Below the pieces are notes generated by a model that was not told the origin of the DNA, ran no database searches, and was given only the letters and a program-made list of their open reading frames with translations. DNA of 64,000 nucleotides from Hemerocallis citrina (lineage: Eukaryota > Streptophyta > Magnoliopsida > Asparagales > Asphodelaceae), in contig CM030361.1 in NCBI GenBank assembly GCA_017893485.1, positions 308,861,724 through 308,925,723 on the forward strand, in the 5' to 3' direction. Below, piece by piece: positions 1 to 12,300 of the stretch. A program made the translations under genes and the position numbers. Within the stretch, counting starts at the first letter, position 1. Each line of letters opens with the position of its first letter.

Positions 1-319
1 ACAATACTAAAGTAACTTATAGCGCAAATAACGTTTATAACATAGAATAACATTAAAAACCATATGGTGTAATAGAAGAGTGCAAAGGTACAACAAGATT
101 TGAGCTATTTTAAGGCGCACTGAAGCGATTCTCTACGCTATGAGTGAGTTGCTTAAGCTACATATATAGCACACTTTTTGAACAATGGTTGGTATATATA
201 GCAGAAAGATGTTGCACGGCAAATTCTTCTGTATTTGGTTTGGAAGTCATGGATTTGAATTGAGTATATCCGGATTAACTTCTTCTATGAAATGAAAGTA
301 GGTGTTTTAAAAGATAGAC
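1..319 (-). other. Partial intron 5 of the MADS gene
   Basis: AT-rich sequence with no exon-like segment in phase with exon 5 and no recognisable repeat. Confidence 0.5.
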
Positions 320-361
320 CTTTTCATTGAGCTTGGTGATCATATCCATCATCAAATTTTC
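320..361 (-). CDS. MADS gene exon 5 (K domain)
   Basis: 42 bp, the canonical size, between acceptor TTCATGCAG and donor GTCTAT. Codes [14 protein letters not shown], in phase with exon 4 and parallel to the family motif after SKK/ARK. Exon 6 is not visible to its left and must lie outside the window. Confidence 0.85.
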
Positions 362-3300
362 CTGCATGAAGAAAAGATGGTAACAGTGCTTAATTGAATA
401 TCTCAAAGATATCTTTGGTAAAGCATAACATTAAGAAAATTATGCAGATGAGCGGTCATCGTAAAACAGCAATGGCGTTGTTGCTATTTTATAATCATTT
501 TACTTCAATTTAATTGTTTTGGTGACAACTATATACTTGAAATAAGCTTAACGATTTTTTTATTTTTTGAAATAAAAAAAAGCAATCGTTTCTTATACTG
601 AAGTTATTGTTTGTTGGAATTTCAATAGCATTTGAAAGACAATGTATGACAGCACACAAAATGAAAAAGGATAAGCTTCAAAACTATTCTAGAAGTTGCA
701 ATATACAGATATTTCTAGAAGTTGCAATATACAGATATAGGGTTAAGACTTGAGGTATATGGATTAGCAGTAAATAATAAGAGTTCAATTGTTTCTAGTG
801 TTAAGGTAAAGGAAGAGAAAAAGGAAGAACAGTGGTTTCTATGGCCTTCACCAGTCATTGTTGAGAGAATATTGAGGCACCGATCTCAAGGTTGTTAGTC
901 GATTATAACTTTCATATTTTTATCCTCTTTTAGGGTTCTATATCTACCTTCATTATTTCATATTTTTATCCTCTTTTAGGGTTCTATATCTACCTTCATT
1001 ATCGCATATATATAGTCACAATTTATAAAGGCTGCAAGATTGTTTTGCATTAATGCTATAGCCATAATTCTGCATTTGAAATTTTGAATTAAGTTGGATT
1101 TTAGATACAGTGGCTCAACTTTTATTGATGTGAGATTTTGGGTTGGATTGTTGTTCTAGCTAAATGCGATATTGGATAGAAATTCAAACCTTCTTTGACA
1201 TAGTTTGTCTTAGAGCTGCATCTAATTTATTCTCTACTTGTCCAAGCTCTGTGAGACTGAGCGGATTAACATTTGTTTCTTCCAGATACCTGCAAAATCA
1301 GTATCAAATAAGTCGTTTCCTATATATATATATATTTTAAATTATAGACATTACTGTTTACCTTTGAGCAATCTCCACTAACTCAGCGTCGGTTTCCGGG
1401 CAAGTGAATTGCTCTTGCTGATTCTGCGGTATGTCCACTTTGTCCTGCACCGATGATGTCATGAAAGGGAAATGGAGTTAAGGTATGTGTTATAGGTGAA
1501 GATGGTTAGGCAAACCTTTATACATAATAATTATACTAAGATGGAAGTATTTCTCTTTAGAAGGATACGAACTGAATCGCATAGATTCATTGCCGTATGC
1601 CCAAGTCTTAATCAATTATGTAAATGAATTCACCTGGACTAGTATCTTTTCCGGTTTGTAGTTCTTCTGTTAAACTTACTTTAGGCTTGCTAAGTTTGCA
1701 TAATACAAAAAATATGAGTATTGTGAGATTACTTTATGTACCTTCCAAATTGGATATTTTTATTGCCCTGGTTTGAGCTCTAATAAATGAATAATTGAAT
1801 ATTTGATTTTTCTGAAAATTGGACAAGATTTATTTTCTGTTTTTACAGTGCTAATCTTTGGTTATCCTGTGTTTCATACATATTTCTCTATCGCAGATTA
1901 GTGTTCTTTTTTAAAAGATTGATGGGTAACATAGTGTTCTTTTTTAAAAGATTGATGGGTAACATAGACGGCATTTTTCCGCTACTAGGCTATACCTTCT
2001 GCAGATGATCCTAAGATTGAAAAACTCGACAACGCTAGGTTTAGAATTTTGCTCAGGACAGATTACAACTATACAGTCAACAAAAGATACTTGTAAAACC
2101 TTTAATTTTTTTTTCTTTTTCTTTTTCTTATGTAGATAAGCTTATGGAGGTAAGCAAGAAAGTAATATACTTCTCTACCTGTACTCCAGGATTGTCTTTG
2201 TTGACACCCCTTTCTGCATCCGAAAATTGCCGATACCGTTGAATTATTTTATCCATGCTGGATTAGACAAAAAGGTATTAATATTCATTTTATTTGCTCA
2301 CATTTGTCGCACTATTGATATTGATATGTACGAAATCTCAGAATAAGCCATATGAGTTTACCTGATCACCTTAGGTGATCTTATATAGGAAAGACATTGT
2401 ACTGGATAGAAAATGACTATCAAGAGTCATGAAATGCAGGTGTTTCATATAATAGAAACTGCACAAGTTTGAGCATTATAAGTTTCGGTAAAGATTACCA
2501 AACATTATTTCTAGAAGGAAAACGTATTAATTGTGTTATTTATCTACGGTAAAATACTATGATACTACTGCACCATGATAGTTATCCATGTCTTTGTCCA
2601 TGGCTTCATCCATGTCCCATGACCATATGCTTCTTACTTTGAATCTATACATACAGAAAAAAACTCCTTTATACACTTCTTTCAAAAGAAATTCAAAAGA
2701 AAAAAACTCGTTGTACATGAAATTGTTTTTTTTATCAATTACAAAGTTTTAAGTGGCTACTATTTCTGTGCAGAATCGAAGAAGTCAGTCCCGGACAGAC
2801 TAAAAAGGTTTGCAGTGCACTTGTTTTCTTTCTTCTTTTTCCCTAATTTAAATTGCACAGCTATTGGTCTTTCTAAACAGTCGGATGGTACAGTCACTGT
2901 GGTGGAGCCCATGTTGAGTAAAATTTAGAGTATACAACTCTAAAGTTACTAATATTGGACCCAAACAAGTAAACAAATTACTTTTATTACACCCACAACT
3001 ACAACACTTTCCAAAGACCACTCACAATTTATAAAAAAATACAAGCACTCAAAGGAAAGCTGAAAGCTCACAGCTCACACTCAAGGCTCCACACTCAAAC
3101 TAAGAATGCAAAGACTTATTTTTTTTGGAGGATGCCTAAACCAAATGCAAGGAAGGATATTTATAGTCCACTCCATGCAATTTACACCATACAAATATAA
3201 AATTAAGAAATAATCCTAACCATACATTATTACCACATTTTACACATTTCTCCTAAAAAATCTTATTTCTACATCCCTCTACCTACAATTTTCTCTTAAA

Positions 3301-6300
3301 ATATCTTCCTTCCACATTTGTTGAGAAACTTCCAGTCTTGGGTTTAGATAAATGGATTGAGCTTTTATTTTCCTTGGGTTGAAAGAAAAATAAATACATT
3401 GGGCTTTGTAATGGGCTGAGGTTGATTTTCAACACTCCCCCTCCAACACCAGCCCTCACTATTTGCACTGTGCTGAGTTGACAGTGAAACATTTCGAACT
3501 TGCCGGTGCTCAAGCCTTTTGTGAACAAGTCCGTAACTTGATCATCTGTCTTGATTTGCCTCATTTTAATTTCTTCTTTCAGAACCTTCTCTGATAAAAT
3601 GATAGTGCACTTCAACATGCTTAGTTCTTGCGTGAAAGATCGGATTCTCCGCCAAACGAATTGCCGACTGATTATCACAGTACAATGTAACTGCATAATC
3701 TACTGGTTGATGTAGATTATTCATTAGTTGTATCAACCATGTACTCTCTTGAGCTGCCATTGCCGCTGCTCGATACTCAGCTTCAGTGGTTGATAATGAT
3801 ACTGTCGGCTGTCTCTTGTTGTACCAAGAAATTGTTTCGGAACCAAGCTTAAAAACATACCCAGTTGTTTATCTCCTGGTGTTGTGATCTCCTGCATAGT
3901 CAGCATCGCAGTATCCAACTAACTTGCAGTCTTCACCTTTCTTGTACAAAAGATCATAGTCAATTGTTCACTTCACATATCTCAGTATTCGTCGAACTGC
4001 TTCCAAATGGGACTTCTTTGGATTTTGCATGTACCGATTCATCACAGTAACTGCATATGAAATGTCAGGTCAAGTCAAGGTTAAGTAGATAAGTCTGCCT
4101 ACCAATTGTCGACACGTCGTTGCATCTCCCAAATCTTTTCCTTCATGTGCATACATTTTGGCATTTGGTCCTATCGGCGTCGATATTGGCTTTGCATTCG
4201 AGCATTACAAACCTCTTCAACAGATCTTTGAAATATTTTTGTTGACAAAGAAATATTTCTTCTTGTGTGCGATCAACCTCTAAACCAAGAAAGTGCTTGA
4301 GCTGTCCAAGTTCCTTCATCTGGAAACCGACTGATAAATTCTCCTGTGTCCAAGAATTTCTGCCTCATCATCACCGGTTATGATTAAATCATCCACGTAC
4401 ATTAGCACGATAGCTAGCTTTCCTTCATTGGCTTTGACAAACAAGCTGGAATCTTCAGGAGGTGGAAATTCAGCAATCTTACCATACCACGCCCTGGGTG
4501 CTTGTTTCAATCCGTAGAGTGCTTTCCTCAGCACACATTCAGGATGATCTTGGCTCTGAAAACCCATTGATTGGATCATGTAGATCTCCCGATCCAGCTC
4601 TCCATGAAGAAAAACATGCTTCACATCCATCTGCCACAGATTCTAGTCTTTGTTGGCTGCAAGTGCAAGTAGGACTCGTACAGTTGTAAGTTTCGTCACT
4701 GGACTAAACGTGTCATCATAGTCTAGTCCGTACTGTTGAGAGAAACCACGAGCTACCAATCGTGCCTTATATCTCTCGATTGACCCATCTAGATGGTGCT
4801 TTATCTTGAAAACCCACTTGCAGGATATGGGTTTCACATCTCTTGGCTTTGGTACGAGATCCCAAGTCTGATTTTGCTGAAGTGCATCTATCTCTTCTTT
4901 CATAGTTTTCATCCACTCAGAACTCTGCGATGCTTCTTCGAACGTCTCAGGCTCTATTGCTTCTTCAACTATGGCTGCATTGGCGTATTTGGGGTTTGTC
5001 CTTCGTGTTCTTGTTGACCTTCGGAGTTGAGATTATGGAGTTGATTCTTCCGTTTCACTAGGCCCACCTTCTTTGTTTGGTTGTTGATACACGCCAGTTT
5101 GCCAAGGATTCTGAGCCACTCTTTGTTCGACATCATCGTCATTTGGATCTCCTGATTCATCTGAACTTGGTTGCAGTTGAACATATGCTCCCCCATCTTT
5201 TGTTGGAGTTTGTCTCTAAATTCTCTGGAGTCTGGCAACACCTCCTTTTCTGAGGACCACCAAGAAGATGCTTCATCGAACACCACATCTCGTGAAGCGT
5301 CTTCCACTCGTTGGATCGCAACATTTCCACCCATTTATCTGGCTGTCGTATCTCACAAAGATACATCCAACAGTTTTCTTGTCAAACTTGCTTCGTAAAT
5401 GATCAGGAACAAATACATAAATGATCAGGAACAAATACATAATATACACAGCCAAACACTCGAAAGTAGCTAACTGTAGGTTTCATGTTCCACAGTTTCT
5501 CAAAAGGTGAAATGAACCCTAACCTCGGTTGAGAAAGTCTGTTGATCACAAAGGCTGCAGTCCTCATTGCTTCAGCCCAAAACCTTCCAGGTACATTCTT
5601 TTCATGCAACATACTCTAACAAATTTCTGCAAGATGCCGGTTCTCTCTGCTACACCATTCTATTGTGGCGTGTTGGCTCAAGTGTACTGACGACGTATTC
5701 AACATTTTCTTAGGTATAGAGAGAACTCGCTCGAGCTATATTCTCCCCCACTGTCTGTGCGCAAGCAACGGATCTTCTTTCCCACTTCTCCTTCAGCTGA
5801 CTTTCTGAAGTCTTTAAACTTTGAGAATGTGTCAGATTTTTCTTTCATAAAGAAAACCCACTTATCTTGAGAAGTCATCAATGAATGTTACCATGTACCG
5901 CATACCGCTAATTGATGGTTGCTTAATGGGTCCAAATACATCAGAGTGAACTAACTCTAACGGTTGCTTCGCTTTAAACTTCGATTCCTCGTATGGCAAT
6001 GGATGTGCTTTACCATACTGATATCCCATCCAGACCGTGTGTGTTCGCACGTCTAGTTGAGGAAGCACCTTATGCATCGACTTCTTCACTATCACACTTA
6101 GCTTGGAATAGCTAACATGACCTAACCGCATGTGCCATAGATTTGTTCTCATTTTTTCTTGTTTTGTCTACATATGCAAATTCTGCTGGCATCACGTAGA
6201 CTGACTCCAATCGTCGCCCCTCCATTGTCGGTGTTTTTGAGATTTTGAGGTCCCGGTACACCTTCACATCTTGGGGACCGAACAAAAGACAGTGTTCTGA

Positions 6301-9300
6301 TGATGTCAATTGAGCCATAGATAGCGAATTTTTCTTCATTCTTGGGACATGGTAAACATCTTGAAGTGGCACCTGGTTAGAATTATATCGGGGCGTAACT
6401 ATAGTCTTACCGATGTGAGCTATCGATAACCTTGAGTTGTCGGCTGTTACCACCACACAACCTCCTTTGTACTCAGATATATATTGCAGCTTTTGTTTAT
6501 CTCCCGTCATATGATTTGAGCAGCCCGAATCTACGATCCAGTCATTCTTGTAGTCAATCTATTCTGGTGTTGTTACCCTGAGAGCTAATTCTTCTTCCTT
6601 CGTAGCGAATAAAGCTTCGGCATCCCAACCATCTTCACTATTCTTCTTAGAACCGGAAGTAGAAATATTATTTTCAATAGGCTTTTTCTTGGTCCAACAA
6701 TCTTTTGCCATGTGACCGATCTTCTCGCAATTGTAACACTCGCCATCGAACTTTCTACTCTTACCACGATTCTTCGAAGCTCCCCCTGGACGAGCGCCTC
6801 CCTTTCCTTGGTAACTTTTCACCTTCTCACCATCCTTCTTAGATCCACCACCAGTGTGCCGCTTGAAACTGCCATTGCTTTTGCTGGTGTAGAGCGCTCT
6901 CTTCACCCTTTAGCGAGACTCCTCTCATTTGCTTAGTCATAGCTTTCTGACCCACAAGCAAATTTTTAAACTTAACAAGTGATGGTTGTGCTGGTCATCC
7001 CTGTACAGCGACAACGAACCCTCGATATTCGGGTCTCAAACCATGGATAATCACTCTTTATCCTGGTTTCCCCAATAGGAGCTGTTATGGAAAGATTTGA
7101 TAGGCCATAGGGAGGTTAATATTGTTTCCTAATTTATAGGGGATCTGGATCTGATAGGATTTGATTGAGTCCTAATTTATAGGATCTGGATTTGATTGAG
7201 TGTGTATGAGTTTGTATAAGTAGGCTGATGAATGAATGAATAAAGTATGAACTTTTAACCCAAACTTTGGCATGGTATCAGAGCCAGCTGGCTAAGCAAA
7301 CCCTACCATCAAAACCTATTTTTTCTTTCAATCGGCCAATCATCCACACCCGGCCACTCACCCACAGTCTGAAGCTGTGTATCGTTGATCATCAATGGCG
7401 GACGGCGCAAGTGCAATGCACAGGGGCCGGTGGCTCAACAATGGCAGATCTCAAACCTGAACAGGTCCAAATTTTGTTCAGTATGATTAGTAATCATCAG
7501 CAAGATCAAATGATGGGTGAGTTCCATTCTCCTTCCTCTTGGATACTTGACACGTCATGTGACCGGCAACTCACAACTTTTGACTCAAGCACAGGACATT
7601 CTTTCATGTTCCGTTGGTTTACCTGATGGGCAGCAGGAATACGCCACAATGGAGGGGCGTGTAATTCTTGCTGATGGTTTAGTGCTTGAGCGTGTCTTAT
7701 TTGTAACATTACAATGCAATTTAATATCGGTGTCGCAATTAATTGATGATGCAAACTATTTTGTTCGATTCACTAATTCTTTGTGTGCTATCCAGGACCA
7801 ACGTTCGGGGAGCCTGATTGGAGTCGATGAACGGAAGGATGAACTCTATTTTTTCCGAACGATTCCTACAGTGCACGCGGTAACAGTTCCTGAATTATCT
7901 AAATTTGAGTTATGGCATAGAAGAATGGGTCATCCGTCGGATAGAGTCGTCAAGTTAGTTTCTGCAATCAGTTCTAATACTAATACTGCTGGGAAGAAAT
8001 TGAATAAAGCTTGTGTTATTTGTCCTCGGGCAAAACAAACTCGTGATAGCTTTCCTGTTAGTGATAGCAAAGCCAGTCGTATTCTTGAACTCATCCATTG
8101 TGATTTGTGGGGGCCAAATAATCAATCACCCTCTTCGTGTGGTGCATATTATTTTTTGACATTGGTTGTTGATTTCTCTAGAGCAGTCTGGGTATATTTG
8201 TTGCATAATAAAACTGAGGTTTATCAAGCTTTCTTCTCCTTTTTCGCCACTGTGGAACGTCAATTTGAGCGAACTATTAAGATTGTGCGAAGTGATAATG
8301 GCACGGAATTTAACAGCATGCTTGATTATTTTGATACGAATGGTATTTTGTTTCAAACCTCCTGTGTTGGAACTCCTCAACAAAATGGAAGAGTGGAGCA
8401 GAAACATCAGCATATACTTAATGTGGCTCGTGCTTTAATGTTCCAGGGCAATCTTTCTATTACTTTTTGGGGGGAATGTGTACTTAGTGCGGTGTATTTA
8501 ATAAATCGCACTCCATCAGGTTTGTTACACAATAAAACACCTCTTGAGATCTTATGCGGAACAACTCCTAATTTTGATGTGCTACGGGTGTTTGGGTGTC
8601 TCTGTTTCGCTCACAATCAAAAAGCAAAGAAAAATAAATTTGCACCAAGGAGTAGGAAGTGTGTATTTGTTGGTAGGGGTGGCCGATCATACCGAAATTA
8701 GCCAACCGACCGGTTTTCCAACCAAACCAATCGATTCGGTACTGAAAAATTCGGTTACCAAAAGTATGGTACGGTACAACCGTACCGAGTTCTAAAATCC
8801 AGTTCGGTTTCGGTATGAATATAGTTCAGTCGGTATTTTACCGTACCGTACCGTACCGAATCTGCTTTAACTTTCCACTCCTCACACCATAAGAATCTAA
8901 TAACATATAAATCAAACTGTAAGACACCAAAATAAAAGAAAATCAATCTACATGGCTAGGATGAAAGAAAGAAAACCTTTCAATATTGCTGAGTCGCACA
9001 ATATCCAATGGGAATTAATGCAGCAAATCTTCATTATTTTCATTGGAGATCTTCTGCTCAAGCCATGAAGGCACTCTCTCTCTCTCTTAAGCGCTGCATC
9101 TTCAGCAAGAATTTTCATAACAGGTTTTTGCGGAACATCCTAAACCAAATATATCTACATTACTAAGACAACAGTTCTCTGATGATAAAATTGGCAGTAT
9201 AAGGCACACACAAACATTAAAACATGAATAATTCCTTCGAAAAGAAAATGATACATATCAAAAGAGATAATCATCACAACATTAACTACAAAAACAAAAA

Positions 9301-12300
9301 CATTTAATATATACGCTTCACCAGTAGAAATTGTTAAGGGCCAAAACATCAAGGAGTGGTATTTCAACTATAATTGGAAAGAACCAACTCTTTCACATAG
9401 AAATGTGTGCCCATGCACTATCATTCAATAATCTATCTCAGATTTCACATTAACTTATCCAGTGTAACTCGTGTACCCACAAAACTAAGAATGAACCAAG
9501 CTGGAAAAGGTATACTACTTGTAAGCAACCTTCTTGAGGGAAAACATATCACAAGTTCCTCAAGCTCAGACAACACAGTATAATGGAAACCGGAAAGTCT
9601 TAAGATGTGTGAATGCATTTATGTTGTGTGTATATACCGTACTCCTAACATACTGTTGTGTAATTGTCCATATGGTAGCATAGCCGCAACTACTCTGGTT
9701 TTCCGGCATGTTCTTTCCGCATGCTTTTCACTCATTTTTCTCGACCAAAGTTCATGCAAACATTAGATATTTGTCAACAATATGAACTAATGCTCATATT
9801 ATGTACACAGTTACTGGGACATGCCCGGTAAAGTTTATGCTATTGTTCCCTGCTTGCTTTTGGAATGAAAATGGAATTGTGGTCTATTCTGTTTTTGTTT
9901 CGGTAGTTGTGTGATATTGTTAACTTGTTATTTTTTGGTACTGATATTTGCTTAGGTATTTGTTGGGTCATATTTGGTATAACACCACAACCGAACCGTA
10001 CTAACCGAAGTAGTCGTTATACCGAAGTTTCGGTATACCGAACTTTTTTGGTTGGTAATGGTTTGCATATTTTCAAACCGAACTATTTTGGTATGGTAAT
10101 GGTACAATGTCAAAAAGTCCAGTACCGTACCGAGCCCACCCTTATTTGTTGGCTATCCTCATGGCAAGAAGGGTTGAAAATTATATGATCTCGATACAGG
10201 TGAAATTTTTGTGTCTCGCGATGTCAAGTTTCATGAAAATGAGTATCCCTATCTGACTGAGAATGCATCTACTATGGTTGACACTCCTATTTCCTCTTCT
10301 AGTGACTTGGTGGGAGTTGATAACATTGTTCTGGATGATTTGGAGGGGGTCTTAGAGGATGCTCCGACTGCAGGAACAGTGGAGGATACAAATGGGCTGG
10401 AGGGCAGTTCCGCTGTAAAAGGTGCTGCCAGTCCCACCGATGCTGCCAGTCTTGCCGTGGAAGGTGCTTTGCCGACTGCTGATTCTGCCAGTCCCGCCGT
10501 GGAAGGTGTTCCGCCGACTGCCAGTGCACCCGAGGCTAATTTGGGCCGTGGACTGCGGGACAAATGTCCTTCAGTTTTGTTACGAGACTTTGTTGCTGAA
10601 CCAGTTCGGAAAAAGAGTCCTTCCTTAAGTTCACCGTCCTCTACCAGCTCCTCCAGTACCCCCTATCCTATAGCACACTATGTGAATTGTAATAAATTTT
10701 CTATGCGACATCGTATATTTGTTGCAGCTGTAATTGCATGGATTGGACCTAGAACCTTTCATGAGTCCATAAAACATGCTGGATGGCGTGAGGCAATGCA
10801 AAAGGATATCGGTGTCTTGGAGGCTAATGAGACGTGGGTTATGGAAGAACTACCTCCCGGAAAGAAGGCTCTTGGTTGCAAGTGGGTGTATAAGATCAAA
10901 TATCATGCAGATGGTATGATTGAATGGCTAAAAGCTCGCCTTGTTATCTTTGGGAATCATCAGGTTGAGAGAATTGATTACAATGAGTCGTTCGCTTCAG
11001 TTGCTAAACTGGTGACGGTTCGTGCCTTTCTAGCTGTTGCAGCAGCGAAAAAGTGGGAGTTACATCAGAATGATGTTCACAATGCTTTTCTACATGGCGA
11101 TCTTGATGAAGAGGTATACATGAAATTACCACAAGGTTTTACTGTTCATCAAACCCGGCATGGTCTGTCGTTTAAAGAAATCTTTGTATGGCTTACGACA
11201 AGTCCCGAGGTGTTGGTTTGCTAAATTGACGGCTTCATGGAAAAACTATGGCTTTACTCGATCCTATTCAAATTACTCACTTTTCACGTTGCATTAGGGA
11301 CCTGTCCAGATCAATGTTCTTGTTTATGTGGATGATTTGATCATTTCTGGTAATAACTCTTCCGCTCTTGCTTCATTCAAAAAATATTTGGGCGAATGTT
11401 TTCATATGAAGGATTTGGGGACCTTGAAATATTTTCTCGGCATTGAAGCTGCTCGTAGTCTGGATGGTATCTTTCTGTGTCAACTGAAGTATACTCTTGA
11501 TATCATCGCCGAGACGGGATTTTTGGGAGCAAAGTCCGCCGGATTGCCGATGGAGCAAAACCATTAACTCGCTCGCGCTAATGGTGAGTTGTTAGGTGAG
11601 TTGTTAGAGGATTCCGAAAGTTATCTACGTCTTGTTGGGCGTCTCATTTATCTCTCCTTCACGCGTCCTGACTTGGCAAATACAGTACATATTTTGGCAC
11701 AGTTCGTGCAAGCACCCAGACAAGAACATTGGGATGCGGCGACTCGCACTGTACGTTATCTTAAAAGCTGTCCGGGGCAAGGTATTCTTCTTCATTCTGC
11801 TAGTGATTTATCCTTATCAGGTTGGTGTGATTCTGATTAGGCGAGTTGTCCTTTAACTCGTCGCTCTCTTACTGGTTGGATAATTTTTCTTGGTTGTTCC
11901 CCCATTTCCTGGAAAACCACGAAATAACATACAGTCTCCCGCTCGTCTGCAGAAGCAGAGTATCGTTCTATGGCTTCGGTTACATCTGAACTCAAGTGGC
12001 TGAAAGCGCTTCTTGGTAGTCTTGGGGTGGATTATTCCCGTGCTATGAATTTATTTTGTGATGGCAAATCGGCTCTACACATTGCTCAAAATCCTGTCTT
12101 CCATGAGCGTACGAAGCATATAGAGGTGGATTGTCATTATGTACGAGATGCAATTCAAGAAGGAATTATCTCTACGAGTCGTGTGCACAAATGAGCAGTT
12201 GGCCGATATCTTTACGAAGGCATTAGGCAAGCGCTAATTTTTATATTTACTTTGCAAGTTGGGCATTTGTGATTTGCATGCTCCAACTTGAGGGGGGTGT

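Larger units (their letters stand above)
362..2178 (-). other. MADS introns 2-4 with three short tandem duplications
   Basis: Intron 4 is 362-1189, intron 3 is 1290-1361 and intron 2 is 1445-2178. Near-perfect tandem pairs are seen at 687-712/713-738 (26 bp), 911-956/957-1002 (46 bp) and 1899-1931/1932-1964 (33 bp). Nothing else is recognised. Confidence 0.75.
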